Numbered from the stretch's first letter, positions 20,033 through 31,036 are shown. The stretch: DNA of 58,500 nucleotides from Symbiodinium natans (GCA_905221605.1 CAJNDS010002035.1:64001-122500), one strand, 5' to 3'. Made by a program: numbers and translations. Notes: a model not told the origin generated them from the sequence alone.

Positions 20033-21411
20033 GGGCCGTTCGTCGGGCGAGCGCGACCCCTTCAACGGAACCCTTGGTCCGAAGCTCAGGGCTGAGCCAA
20101 TGTGTCAGGGTTTAGGGTTTAGGGTTTAGGGTTTAGGGTTTAGGGTTTAGGGTTTAGGGTTTAGGGTTTAGGGTTTAGGGTTTAGGGTTTGAAGGGTGTG
20201 TGTGTGTGTGTGTGTGGTTGACTCCTTGGGGGTTTGGATTTGTTTTGCTTTTTGAAGCTTAGGGTTTTCAGGCCCCCAAGCATCCCGAAACTGTGGCTGG
20301 GCTGGGAGGTGCCGCAGCTTGCCAGTGCTGGCAGAGGTGGACACCGAATGGCAATTCCTTCCCTTCAGTCTTTAGGTTTAAGGCCTGTCTCTTTCTATCT
20401 CTTTCTCTCTCTCCCTCTCTTTCTCTCTCTCTCTCTCTCTTTCGCTCTCTCTCTCTCTCTCTTTCTTTCTCTCTCTCTCTCTCTCTCTGTCTGTCTCTTT
20501 CTATATCTATGTTTATGCATGTGTTTTGCTCTCTGTTTCTCTCTCGCTCTCTTTCTTTCTCTCTCTTTCGCTCTTTCTCTTGTTCTGGGTCATGAGTTCC
20601 TGCAGGAGCTCCTGCAGACAGCTTTGACAAAGAGCTTATGCGCACTGCCATGAACATCTCCCGCACCCTGGACAGAATCCAGGCCAGGAAATCTGCTGTC
20701 CCCCTTAAGGTAGCCCCAAACATATTTCGATCCTTATTGTCGGCTCGCCCAAAAACCCTAGACCCCTAAACGCTTAACCCTTACCCTTAGCCCTGAAACC
20801 TTTAACCCTTAACCCTTGAACCCTTAGCCCTTAAACCCCTAAACCCTTGAACCCTTAAACCCCTGAACCCTTGAAACCTTAAACCCTAAACCCTTAAACT
20901 TTAACCCTTACACCCCTAAACCTAACCCTTGAACCCCTAAACCCCTACACCCCTAAACCTAACCCTTGAACGCTTAAACCCCTAAACCCTGAACCCTTGA
21001 ACCCTAAACCCTAAACCCCTCAGCCCTTGAACCCCTAAACCCGTGAACCCTTAACCCTTGAACCCTAAAAACCCCAAAACCCTTAAAAACCCTTAACCCT
21101 TGAACCCCTAAACCACAAACCCAACACCCTTCAAACCCTTCAAACCCTTCAAACCCTTCAAACCCTTCAAACCCTTCAAACCCTTAAAACCCTTGAACCC
21201 TTGAACCCTTGAACCCTTGAACCCTTGAACCCTTGAACCCTTGAACCCTTGAACCCTTGAACCCTTGAACCCTTGAACCCTTGAACCCTTGAACCCTTAA
21301 ATTTAAGAGCCTCCGGCTCAAGCCGCCGACCCCGCTGGAGCATAGTTGAAGGCTTAAACGCGCTCGTCAGCTCAAAGGATGCCAAAAAAGTTGATGTGCT
21401 TGAGCCTCTGT
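20033..21411 (+). CDS. Candidate multi-exon gene, 3' part (function unknown)
   Basis: Exon-like islands, all on the + strand: 20033-20108 (GRSSGERDPFNGTLGPKLRA, then EPMCQ), 20272-20368 (APKHPETVAGLGGAAACQCW), 20618-20709 (DSFDKELMRTAMNISRTLDR, then IQARKSAVPLK), and about 21308-21411. The third is an amphipathic helix-like segment and its frame is unambiguous. The last can end at TGA 21347-21349 (SLRLKPPTPLEHS) or at TGA near 21411 (VSSKDAKKVDVLEPL), depending on the splice phase. Introns hold TTTAGGG repeats, a CT microsatellite and a CCCTTGAA array. Confidence 0.4.
20106..20192. repeat. TTTAGGG block starting at an exon end
   Basis: The exon ends at ATGTGTCAG and the array GGTTTAGGG follows without a spacer. 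A (TG)n run follows at 20194-20215. Confidence 0.9.
20385..20585. repeat. CT-rich microsatellite in a candidate intron
   Basis: About 200 bp of CTCTCT/CTTTCT with rare interruptions, ending about 30 bp before a CCTGCAG acceptor. It could act as an extended polypyrimidine tract. Confidence 0.9.
20755..21300. repeat. Degenerate CCCTTAA/CCCTTGAA array
   Basis: Loose CCCTTAA, CCCCTAAA and CCCTTGAA units give way to a homogeneous CCCTTGAA run at about 21180-21297, preceded by CCCTTCAAA units. It illustrates stepwise local homogenisation of telomere variants. Confidence 0.9.
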
Positions 21412-21446
21412 GAAACGTTGCCAGGGCAGCCCCATCAATTGGTAGG

Positions 21447-21575
21447 GGGGGTTAGGGGGGGGGGGCGGGGGTAGGGGGAAGGGTGGGGGGGGGGGGTGGG
21501 TGAGGGGGGGGGTGGGGGCGGGGGGGGGGTAGGGCGGGGGGGGTGGGGGTGGGGGGGTAGGGGGGTGGGGGGGGG
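21447..21575. repeat. G-rich tract
   Basis: Long runs of G broken by T, A or C. Open frames through it are glycine runs and are not considered real. Confidence 0.85.
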
Positions 21576-21759
21576 CGAAACGCCTACGGTCCGTGGTGTG
21601 GGTGGCCTAACCCTCCATGGAAAAGCCTGCCAGGGTACCCCCCCCTACCCCCCCGCGGTTTTTGGGGGGGTAAGGAGGGAAAGAGGGAGGTTTTCACCTC
21701 CTTTTCCATCCAACACGCCGCCAGGGTCGGCGGACCCGAAACCCAAAACCAAAAACCCT

Positions 21760-21764
21760 AAACC

Positions 21765-21796
<32 letters not shown>

Positions 21797-21800
21797 AACC

Positions 21801-21895
<95 letters not shown>

Positions 21896-22135
21896 ACCCT
21901 AAACCCTAAACCCTAAACCCTAAACCCCTAAACCCGGAGGTGGGCTGGTCCTCCTTGGTGCCGGCCTCGACCTCAACCCGTGTGCATCCGCACTTCGTAG
22001 CTGAAATAGGGTTTAGGGTTTTAGGGTTTAGGGTTTTAGGGTTTAGGGTTTAGGGTTTAGGGTTTTAGGGTTTAGGGTTTTAGGGTTTAGGGTTTAGGGT
22101 TTAGGGTTTAGGGTTTAGGGTTTAGGGTTTAGGGT
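21760..22135. repeat. CCCTCAA array and a facing TTTAGGG array
   Basis: CCCTCAA units (about 21765-21900) turn to CCCTAAA and, after a 70-bp unique island, TTTAGGG/TTTTAGGG units run at 22005-22135. Confidence 0.9.
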
Positions 22136-22138
22136 TAC

Positions 22139-22250
22139 TGTACACTTTTTGGGATACCATAATCCCCTGTAGAACTGAAAGTGCACACTTTACACACTTT
22201 TTTGAGATACTACAATCACCTATAGCAGTGAAAGTGTGCACCTGTTTTGG
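22139..22250. repeat. Two-copy 50-bp tandem repeat
   Basis: The segment beginning TACACTTTTTGGGATACCAT is followed by a diverged second copy beginning ACACACTTTTTTGAGATACT. Both end in GTGAAAGTG-like words. Confidence 0.6.
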
Positions 22251-22487
22251 GTCTTCTGAACTCAGCAACTAAGCGTGCCCCCTACAGTCCGTAGTAGTAC
22301 TCGTGTCATGATCAGCAAGAATACCTGGACGCAAGACTTGATAGCCAAGGCGGACATGATTTCTTCAATGGTGCAATGCACGTATTTCTCGTAGAAAGTG
22401 CAGGGTTCAGGGTTTCGGGTCTAGGGTTCCGGGTTTAGGGTTTAGGGTTTAGGGTTTAGGGGTTAGTGTTTAGTTAGGGGTTTCGAG

Positions 22488-22570
22488 CGCTTTTTGAGGA
22501 ACCTCCGCCACTGGGCGTCAGCCCAGCCAGCTCCGCTGCTCGAGCCCCGGCATGCCACGGCATGTGCTAA
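22488..22570 (+). CDS. Candidate terminal exon
   Basis: After TTTCGAG an open frame reads ALFEEPPPLGVSPASSAARA and ends PACHGMC at a TAA stop. It follows a TTTAGGG block. Family unknown. Confidence 0.3.
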
Positions 22571-22681
22571 ATGCCCAAACCTTCACCAATATCCCCATAA
22601 ATTGGGGTTCTAGGGTTCTAGGGTTTAGGGCTTAGGGTTTAGGATTAGGGTTTCCTACCAAAGAGTCCTACTATCATTCAG

Positions 22682-23037
22682 GCGGAAGACTCCGCTGACT
22701 CACGGGGTCTTGGAAGATCTGGGCGGGCGCGAACCCAGCTGGCAAGGTCTGCCCTCGCAGCCCGCCACGGAATCACGATCAGGAGGAGCGAAGATGGCTG
22801 CTGCAGACAAAAAACACTGACATCTTGGAATACTAGAAGCAATCAATCAATCAATATATATATATATATATATATATAATATAAATGTAACAAATACAAT
22901 CAGCTAGAAGCAATATTTCGATATGTAACAATATAATCAACGAATGTAGCAATATGAAGAAGGTAACAGTACCCCTAAACCCTAAACCCTAAACCCTAAA
23001 CCCTAAACCCTCAACCCTCAACCCTCAACTCTAAACC

Positions 23038-23069
<32 letters not shown>

Positions 23070-23222
23070 ACCCTAAACCCTCAACCCTCAACCCTCAACC
23101 CTAAACCCTAAACCCTAAACCCTAACAAGTAAAATGATAGAATCGGCTGTTGCAGAAAGCAGAGGGCCAGGAGCTGGAGCGGCTTCAGCGGCAGCTGCGC
23201 CTTCAGCTCCTTCAGGCCCTGA
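22682..23222 (+). CDS. Candidate exons, the second coiled-coil-like
   Basis: 22682-22808, after ATTCAG, encodes AEDSADSRGLGRSGRARTQL and continues ARSALAARHGITIRRSEDG. 23156-23222, after GTTGCAG, encodes ELERLQRQLRLQLLQAL, a leucine-rich heptad-like helix. Between them lie a (TA)n run (22855-22880) and CCCTAAA/CCCTCAA repeats (22973-23127). The exon ends directly in a GGGTTTAGGG array. Whether both belong to one gene is not certain. Confidence 0.3.
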
Positions 23223-23224
23223 TA

Positions 23225-24870
23225 GGGTTTAGGGTTTAGGGTTTAGGGTTTGGGGTTTGGGGTTTGGGGTTTGGGGTTTAGGCCCCCCCTTGTTTCCCCA
23301 CCCTCGCGAGGCCTCGGGTTCAGGATTTAGGGATTGGGGTTTAGGGTTTGGGGTTTCGGAAGTTTCGGGGGTTTCGGGGGTTTCGGAAAGTTTCCGGGGT
23401 GTAGGGTTTAGGGTTTCCCTGAAAGGCAGACCCTCTATAGAGCCCGAGACCGCAGGTCCCGCGCGCCGGCACGGCGCGCCCGCAGCCCAAAGGCGAGGCC
23501 TGGCCGGCCCCCAACGCCGGCGCCGGTCAGGGCCTCAGGTTAAGACTCGAACCCCTGAGGTTGTTACCCCCTGCATGTTCCCCTTAATCGGGGGTTTAGG
23601 GTTTAGGGCTACTCCTAATATGGCCGCCCCAAGGATAAAAAAAATCAAAACCCAAGGGGGCAACCTTAAGGGTCCTTGGGACAACCCCTAGATCGATGCC
23701 TTGTGAGGGTCTACGCGAAAGGTTTAGGGGTTGCTTAGGGCGTAGAGCCTCAGGTTTTGAAGGTTTCTTTAGGGGATGAGGGCCAGGGTATAGGGCTGGC
23801 GGGGCTGATGTAGGTTGGTGGTCTTAGGGACGTGCAGGGCGCCGCAAACTTGATAGGGCTTGATGGATGTTTCGGGGTGTCCCTACACCCTAAACCTTGA
23901 ACCCTAAACCCTAAACCCTTGGGTCTCAAACATTTAATGTCCAAAGACCCCCAGTTTGGCGACCTCTTACGCACTGCGCCAACGCGCGCACCGAGTATTT
24001 TCCCTATGTTCAGCACGCATGTTGGAAGCGCATGGCAGCCCAAAAAGAAAAACCCTAAACCCTAAACCCTGAACCCTAAACCCTAAACCCTAAAGCCTAA
24101 GCCCTAAACCCTATAGGGCTTTTAAACGTCGCGTGAAGCATGCTCAGGCTTGGCAGCCGAGTGGCAGGACTCTGGGGTTTAGGGTTGAGGGTCTTCTGTT
24201 CCGAGTCTGTGTGCCTAAAACCGGAACCCCCAAACCCCTTGATTCTCAATACCCCTTAAACCCCTGAAGCCCCTAACGCCCCTAAAAGCCCCTAAAAGCC
24301 CCTAAAAGCCCCTAAACCCCGAAGCCCCTAAACCCTAAAGCCCAAAACCCTAAAACCCAAAACCCAAAACCCAAAACCCGAAACCCTAAACCCTAGTCCC
24401 TTAAAAACCTGAAACCCCTTACACCTGGTTCAGGAGGAGGCCTCGCAATCAAGGCCAGGAGCTCGGGATTGCCTTTCAGGGCACCCAGGGCCACTGCAGC
24501 TGTGCATCTCGCCCTAGAGCGCTCTGTGTTGCATTTGGCGTTTTACGCCTCATCACACCCTGCGCTTCTGACAGCGCCTCTTCTTCCTTATCACGTGCTG
24601 CCTCTAACCACCCACGGGCCTAGGTTGTGTTGCAGATACAGTTTCCTGCACCCAGGGCCTGGGGTTGAATTAGGGTTCAGGGTTTAGGGTTCAAGGTTTA
24701 GGGTTTAGGGTTTTAGGGTTTAGGGTTTAGGGTTTAGGGTTTTAGGGTTTAGGGTTTAGGGTTTAGGGCATATACAGCAGGGTTTCGAGTTTAGGTTTTT
24801 GTTGTTGTTGGCGGGTTTCGGGGCGCTAGTTCATTGTACTGCGTTGAGGATTCAGGTTCAAGGGTCTCTC
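23225..24870. other. No firm gene; repeats and weak islands
   Basis: TTTAGGG/TTTGGGG (23222-23285), CCCTAAA (24050-24115), CCCCTAAA/CCCAAAA (24230-24425) and TTTAGGG (24670-24770) blocks. The arginine/proline-rich island at 23440-23545 and the island at 24430-24480 have open frames but no convincing splice context. Confidence 0.45.
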
Positions 24871-24879
24871 TCTTCCAAG

Positions 24880-26334
24880 ACATCTGGCATGAACCCCCCT
24901 TTGAAAGGTGCCTGACAATCGAGCTTCCTGGCCTCCGAAACAAACGCCAGGCTCACGACCCGTGGAGAAATTGGGGGGTTCGGGCTCAGAGGCTACGGCT
25001 AAAGGTTTTCGGGTGAGGGTTCAGAGCTTTCTCGGTGCTGCGGTGGGTTTTCTGTGCATGTAAAGGCTAGGGCTCCAAAGTGGCTTGCCAGGCCCTGGTG
25101 CAGCCGGTCTTCAAGGGCTGGGTGGCCATGGTGCGGCGAGCAGGACCGCACGGCGCGGCGCGCGCACTCGGGCGCGCGTGCGCCTGTGAGCCGCTCCAGA
25201 ACAACGCCGAAACCCAACCTCTCGAGCACCAAGCCCGAAATCCTAAGCCCCGCGCGCTACACCTAAGGCCCTAAACCCTGAAGCACTAGACACTGTGGCA
25301 ACCACGCTCCAAGTCTTGAAATCCTTGAATCGCGGAGGCCTCCAAAACCTGGACGTGCTGGCCTCACCGTGGCAAAGAGCGCGCTGGTCAACTTGCATGT
25401 GGGTTAGCGGTTTAGGGTGTGGGGTTTAGGGTTTAGGGTTTAGGGTTTAGGGTTTGGGTTTCAGGGTTAGAGTTTGGGGAGTGTGTGTGTGGGTGGTGCC
25501 CTTTCTTGGGGTTCTGATAATCAGGGCTCGCATGCCCTATGTGGCAGAACTCCTCTTAGTTCGATCCATGTTTTGGATCCCTGTTCTTGGGCTCGTTTTT
25601 TTATATGAACAGATCTTATCTACAAGCTCGTGAGAGTTTGCATTCAAAATGGTCGCTGGGCCCTTGGTTTCATGGGGTATGTACGGGGTATACATAAGGG
25701 TTCATGAGGGGTATATACGGGGTGTATAAGGGGACTACTTTAGTGTTCCCACATCAAGGGCCCATATCAAGGGGCCATGTAGCTACCCTAAGATTGTGAC
25801 ATGGTCAAGTCAGGCCTTCTCCACCGGGCTTCCAGCCGCATCGTTCTTTGCATGGCGGTGCGCCCCCGATGAGATGCAGTCTTCAGACTTCTTCAGCTTC
25901 GCAGATTTCCAAGGGCACAGGGTTTGGGGTTCAGGGTTTAGGGTTTAGGTTTAGGGTTTAGGGTTTGGGGTTGAGGGATTTGACTGATGTTGCAGGTGGC
26001 AGTGTGAGCAGCGACGCAGCAAAGCGGTGCTGGAGCATGCAGGGGTCCTGGATGACAAACGGCACCAAATCGTAATCTCTCACCCCGCCTCCGAATATTA
26101 AAGCCCTCCCAGCACACATAGTGTTTAGAGCCTTTAGGGTTTAGGGTTTAGAGTTGAAGGTTTAGGGTTTAGGGTAGAGTGACTAATGTGCTATTATGGA
26201 AAGGGGGGGAGGGTGAATAGCAGGGGGAGGATGCAAGAACCACTCAGGACTCAAGCAAGCTGACTGCAAGGAAGCGAACCTCACTTCTCACCAGGCGCGC
26301 TTGTGGGGTCTAGAAGCCCCCAAACCTGCAATGT
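24880..26334 (+). CDS. Candidate six-exon gene (function unknown)
   Basis: Islands with exon-like frames: about 24880-24970 (DIWHEPPFERCLTIELPGLR), 25049-25200 (VACQALVQPVFKGWVAMVRR, an IQ-like basic helix), about 25287-25398 (TLQVLKSLNRGGLQNLDVLA), 25797-25919 (SFFAWRCAPDEMQSSDFFSF, then ADFQGHR), 25996-26072 (WQCEQRRSKAVLEHAGVLDD) and about 26271-26334 (EANLTSHQARLWGLEAPKPA, M, stop TGA). Most follow AG and end at AG|GGTTT- or AG|G-type donors. Introns contain TTTAGGG blocks (25405-25475, 25920-25980). I infer one gene from common strand and spacing only. Confidence 0.35.
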
Positions 26335-27935
26335 GAGATCCTGAAGGGAGGGGGCCCAGGGAGCCCTCCCTTCTCGCCTACGCAGCAGATATGTGACGGC
26401 TGTTGACGATAGTTGCGTAGGTCTATGACCGGCCCATCTGAGTTCAGTTTTTCCGACACCTTGCTTAGCCCTGAGGGTACTCAACCGGATCATCGCGGAA
26501 TTCACGCGCCGAGGCGGCCGAGTTTTTGAGGGTGGGGTCTGGTCCTATCTGGTTTGGGACATTCTCGTTTTTTTTTGTGTTGGGTCGTGCTGCTCCCCGG
26601 CTTCTTGCTGTCTTGGTGAGCCTTGGGTGTAGGAGTCAGGATTGAGGCAGTTTTTCCTGAAGTCGCTCTCTCTCTCTCTCTGTCTCTCTCCCTCCCTCCC
26701 TGCCTCCCTCTCTCTCTCTCTCTCTAATGAAAAGGAGGAGTCATTTCCGCATATTCATCTAAGGTTTGGGGTCAGACCTTGTTCCTAAATCTCCTTCCTT
26801 GAAGGTTTAGGGGCCAAACCTTATTCACAAGCCTTGCACGGAAATGGGCGCCACATCCGCATATTCGTTTAAGTGTTAGGGTCAAACCTTATACTATCTT
26901 ATTCCGAATTTGTCTTGTTTTGCTCAATGCTCCTATTTCGCTTAAGGCTTACGGCCAGACCCTGTCGGTTGAGATTGAGGGACCAGCAGGGAGTCATTTC
27001 CGCAAATTCATGTCAAGTTTAGGGCCAGACCTTTGTCCTGAACCTTACTCCTTTAAGGTTTAGGGCGAAACCTTTTTCATAAACTGCACGCGAAAATCCT
27101 TTTCCGCAGGGCCAAACTTTATACCTTATTCCAAGTTCTTCTTCTTATATTGTTTACGGCTCCTTTTCGAATAGGGTTTAGGGCCAATATTCCTACGGGT
27201 GTTCGTTTGTTGTAGGTGTGGTCCTCCTTTGGGCATCATGCTTAGGTAGGGATTGGCCAAGACCCTTCCGCTTCCCCCCTCCCCCCGCTCCCCCTGTCCT
27301 CCACCCCTTCTCTTCTCCAACCAAGCTTGAGAACGCAGATTGCGTGCCAACTCATATATAAAGCGAAGCACACACTAGAAATACGAATGTGATTGTTGCA
27401 ATACGAATACCATGACTCCTCAGCCACCTGGATGAGAAAAAAACACCCTAAACACTAAACCCTAAACCCTCATCAGCACATGGCAATCGCAAACCGTCAC
27501 CCTCTGGATATTCAGATGCCAACTCAACGACTTCTATCTAGCAAACCGATATTGAAGGCTTAGAGGTATCTAAGCCCTCAAGGTAAGCCCTAAACCTGAA
27601 GGCCTTAAGCCTTTAGCATTGAATTCCAAAACTGCGCGATTGAGGCTGCGTAGCGATCCTCCAGTCCTGGCGGTCCCAGGCAAGCAGGGGGGTTTAGGGT
27701 TTAGGGTTTAGGGTTTAGGGTTTAGGGTTTAGAGTTTAGGGTTTAGGGTTTAGGGTTAGGGTTTAGGGGTTTCAGGGTCTTCAGATGTTGCAAGTGCTTT
27801 TGGGAGATGTGGGAGTGGGGTTTCGGGTTGAGGTGGCGTTTGCGGGGTTTTGGGGTGAACCCTGGCCCTAAACCCGAAACCCCAAACCCTAAACCCTAAA
27901 CCCCAAGCCCTACGACCGCGTGACAGGTGGAGAAT
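26335..27935. other. No gene recognised; microsatellite and a tandem repeat
   Basis: Holds a CT/CCT microsatellite (26665-26726), a two-copy repeat of about 253 bp (26738-27200), a C-rich stretch (27268-27305) and a TTTAGGG block (27691-27770). No convincing exon. Confidence 0.5.
26738..27200. repeat. Two diverged copies of a 253-bp repeat
   Basis: GAGTCATTTCCGCA at 26738 recurs at 26991. After each, GGTTT(A/G)GGG, CAGACCTT, CCTTATTCC and GGCTCCT-like words occur in the same order. The units contain sub-repeats with GGTTTAGGG-AAACCTT words, pairing telomere-like and complementary motifs. Confidence 0.55.
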
Positions 27936-27936
27936 C

Positions 27937-28891
27937 ATGAGGGGCGCGCCTCGAGTGAGAGGCTACGGAGCCAAAGTGCTTCAGAAGCTGGCCAAAGGAC
28001 TGCTTGGCCTCAGGTTTGGCATGTTGGGGTTTGGGTTTAGGGTTTAGGGTTTAGGGTTTAGGGTTTAGGGTTTAGGGTTTAGGGTTTAGGGTTTAGGGTT
28101 TCGGGTTTAGGGTTTAGGGTTTAGGGTTTAGGGTTTAGGGTTTAGGGTTTAGGGTTGAGCGTTTAGGGTTTAGGGTTAGGGCCCCTTCAGGATGATTGTA
28201 ACCTGTGTGGAACCCCCGAAGCCTCACCCTGAAGGAGTTCGCCAGCATCCAAGGCGCGAGCTTGCCAGGGTCTGGCTGTGCGGTTCCGGAGCCCGAAGTC
28301 TCAAGGCCCCCAACCCCATCAGCCCTGAACCCTAAACTGAACCCTAAACCCTAAACCCTAAACCCTAAACCCTAAACCCTAAACCCTGAACCCTGAACCC
28401 TGAACCCTGAACCCTGAATCCTAAACCTCAAAGACCCAACCTGCAGCATCTGTAGCGCAGCCGTGGAGTTTGATGTCGAAATCGCGGGGGCCTCTGCCCT
28501 AAGCTCTACCCAGACCCCTGCGAGGATCCAAAAAGAAGAACCCCCCAAATAGTGCCCTATGCACTATTCGGTCATTTTTAGGAACCTTAAGAGGCTTCTT
28601 CAGAGTTCCCAAAAATCATCCAATAGCAGCATAGGGTACTATTTGGGGGTTCTTCTCTTTGGATCCTTCCTGGGGTCTGGGTAAGTAAACCCTAAACCCT
28701 AAACCCTAAACCCTAAACCCTAAACCCTAAACCCTAAACCCTAAACCCTAAACCCTAAACCCTAAACCCTAAACCCTAAACCCTAAAAACCTAAACCTAA
28801 ATTGAGGTTGTGGCTTGCCAGGCTTGGCTGCAGGAGATTCGATGGCGCATCGCCCTGGCCACCGTGTTTCGGACCTGGGCAGGCCGCACAG
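27937..28891 (+). CDS. Candidate four-exon gene (function unknown)
   Basis: 27937-28013 begins at an ATG (MRGAPRVRGYGAKVLQKLAK, then GLLGLR). 28191-28305 joins it in frame (R, then MIVTCVEPPKPHPEGVRQHP) and ends SGARSLK. About 28433-28512 encodes DPTCSICSAAVEFDVEIAGA. About 28804-28891 encodes VACQAWLQEIRWRIALATVF, then RTWAGRT. The 28013/28191 junction has TCAGG on both sides, and exon 28191-28305 is 1 nt plus 38 codons, matching the phase. Introns hold TTTAGGG arrays, CCCTAAA arrays and an inverted-repeat element. The exon 2/3 junction has an imperfect direct repeat (CTCAAGGCCCCCAACC against CTCAAAGACCCAACC) and its exact splice point is unclear. Confidence 0.4.
28030..28180. repeat. TTTAGGG array in a candidate intron
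   Basis: About 20 near-perfect units between exon-like segments ending at 28013 and starting at 28191. Confidence 0.9.
28507..28683. mobile_element. Long-armed inverted-repeat (foldback) element
   Basis: Arms of about 54 nt with few mismatches. The left arm starts TACCCAGACCCC and runs through GGATCCAAAAAGAAGAACCC and CAAATAGTGCCCTATGC; the right arm mirrors this and ends GGGGTCTGGGTA. The centre is about 70 bp. The element follows directly after a candidate exon and is followed by a CCCTAAA array. Confidence 0.8.
28685..28800. repeat. CCCTAAA array after the foldback element
   Basis: About 15 perfect units abutting the right end of the element at 28683, ending just before the exon near 28804. 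Confidence 0.9.
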
Positions 28892-29980
28892 GGTTTAGGG
28901 TTTAGGGTTTGGGTCTAGGGTTTAGGGTCTAGGGTTTAGGGTTTAGGGTTTAGGGTTTAGGGTTGAGGGTTGAGGGTTGAGGGTTGAGGGTTTAGGGTTT
29001 AGGGTTTAGGGTTCACGGGTTGGCAGGTTCACGGGTTCAGGGGTTAGGGTTTCAGGGTTTATGGATGTAAGGTTCTGGTAGGGTCTTCCTTCAACTTCTC
29101 CCTAAAACATGTAAATGCCTAACCATAAACGCACAAACCCTAAAACCCTAAGCCCTCGACCCTCTTAAACTTCCTTAAGCGGCTTGGGATTTAGGAGCTC
29201 CCCCCACGGATGCTCGCAACAGCCCTTGAACGCAGGCTTGGCCGCAGATGCCCGCGACCTGCGCCACCTGGTGTCCGCGGCATCCTTGCGACATCCTTGC
29301 AGTGCTCCTTCCGGGGGGCTTTGGGGGCTCTTGGAGAAGGGTTTAGGGGTTCCCCTAAACCCTAAACCCTCAATCTAGCTGAAACCCTGAACCAACCCTA
29401 AACCTGAAACCCACAGGTTGAAAAGCCTTAAACCCTAAACCCTAAACCCTAAACCCTAAACCCTAAACCCTAAACCCTAAACCCTAAACCCTAAACCCTA
29501 AACCCTAAACCCTAAACCCTAAACCCTAAACCCTAAACCCTAAACCCTAACTCAAACCCTAAACCCTAAACCCTAAACCCTAAACCCTAAACCCTAAACC
29601 CTAAACCCTAAACCCTAAACCCTAAACCCTAAACCCTAAACCCTAAACCCTAAACCCTAAACCCTAAACCCTAACCCTAAACCTCTAAACCCCTAATCCG
29701 GGGGGGGAGGTGGGGGGTTGTCTGTTTCTGGACATGGCAGATCCGGCACCGCTCTGCCATGCGGAAACGCGGCGCCGGCCCCTAAGATCTCTGCCGTGCA
29801 ATCGGGTTTGCACAGAGCGGGTTATATAGGGTTTTAGGGTTTTAGGGTTTAGGGTTTAGGGCGGCTTTCAGCAAAGGCAGGCCACGTAGCCGCTGCAGGC
29901 AATTTAGCGGCTATCTCCGGGGGAGCGACGATTGGGAAGCCCAAACTATCCCAAACTTTTCTCATGCTGTTTGGCACCGA
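28889..29980. other. Repeat-rich stretch with one exon-like island
   Basis: TTTAGGG/TTGAGGG (28889-29065) and a long CCCTAAA array (29428-29695) dominate. The island at about 29210-29340 can encode NAGLAADARDLRHLVSAASL, but no splice context fixes its frame. The last 100 bp is the 5' flank of the lectin-like gene. Confidence 0.5.
29428..29695. repeat. Long CCCTAAA array
   Basis: About 37 units with two irregularities (near 29549 and 29672). Confidence 0.95.
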
Positions 29981-30007
29981 GTGGCCCTAAGGCCCAAGCT
30001 TCAGAAC

Positions 30008-31036
30008 ATGAGTCTGGCGTGGACATGGCGTCTGGCCGTAGTTACCGTAGTTGCATTGGTGGCAGCTGACTGCCCCGATGGTTTCAGGGAGTTCAATGAG
30101 AAATGTTACATCTTCACCGAGGAGAGAGGCAGCATGACGCAGTGCCAGGACCGGATATGCAGTGGCCTTGGCGCCACCTTGGCGGTGATCCATGACATCG
30201 ACACGCAGTTTTTCTTGGTGAACCTCACCCAAGAGTTCAAGGGTGCAGCTTATGTAGGTCTCTTTGAGAGGGGCACCAATGAAAGTGGTGACTGGACTTG
30301 GGTTGATGGCAGCAACTTCAGCTTCGAGCCCGATGCGAATGGGAGTCAGTATCCCTTGGCCGGATGGGCGATCTCTGAGCCCGACAACTGGTGCCTAGAT
30401 GAGGACTGCGCCGCTTTGGGCGTCGAGTTCCTGCCCAACTACTCGGCTCGGGGTATACCCTGGCTCTCGAGTCTCTTCGGTCCGCTGAAGTCCAAGGGCC
30501 TCTTCGACATCTCCTGCAACACGCAGCTCCACTGCCTCTGCCAGGAGGGCCAGCAGGTCTCCGAGGACTTCGTGCTCTGGGAGTTCAACAACTCGGCCTT
30601 AACCAATGAGAACAGCCTGCATGTCAACGTGACCTACCTCCAGAACTACATGACCTGCTTCTTCAAGCGGACGCGCTGCTGGTGGTACAACAATCAGACC
30701 TTCCAGGGCTCCTTCCTGGGCCTGGGCTTGCTTTGCCTGGGCTGCCTCGTCTACAGCATGACCGGCTGCCAAGAAGGCCCTCCCGGATGGATTGCTGCAA
30801 GGGTTGAGGGTTTGGGGTGGACCTTCTGGGTACGGAATCCTACTACAGCGCCGGCATCTCCCATAAACCCTAAACCCCAAGCCCCAAACCCCAAACCCCA
30901 AACCCCAAACCCTAAACACTAAATCCTAAACCCTAAACCGCAGAGGGCCCAAGCCCGCAGTGACGCTCGGCGAGACCTCTGCGTCTTCGAACTACGGGCA
31001 GCTCTTGGAGGACGGGAGCTCGCCGTTCAGGATTTA
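30008..31036 (+). CDS. C-type lectin-like protein with signal peptide and one membrane span
   Basis: Start at the first ATG (30008), giving the signal peptide MSLAWTWRLAVVTVVALVAA. A C-type lectin-like domain follows: CPDGFREFNEKCYIF, then LGATLAVIHDIDTQFFLVNL, GDWTWVDGSNF, an EPDNW motif at the usual EPN-type sugar-binding position, and closing cysteines in DISCNTQLHCLC. Several N-x-S/T sites suit a secreted domain. A span SFLGLGLLCLGCLVYSMTG near the end suggests membrane anchoring. Exon 1 ends 30776 (GC donor) and exon 2 (30946 on) continues in frame with PKPAVTLGETSASSNYGQLL, a cytoplasmic tail. It stops at TAG 31034-31036 or is spliced onward from TTCAG|GATTTAGGG. The intron holds CCCCAAA repeats. 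The ligand is unknown. Confidence 0.82.
30865..30932. repeat. CCCTAAA/CCCCAAA block in the lectin-like gene intron
   Basis: Nine or so units ending 13 bp before the acceptor GCAGAG at 30945. Confidence 0.9.

Noticed and set aside
20234-20723. Serine/leucine-rich and Arg/Glu-rich frames
   Set aside because: Encoded by the CT microsatellite on either strand.
21496-21909. Glycine-rich frame ending in NPQPSTL repeats
   Set aside because: A G-rich tract followed by the CCCTCAA array; purely repeat-derived.
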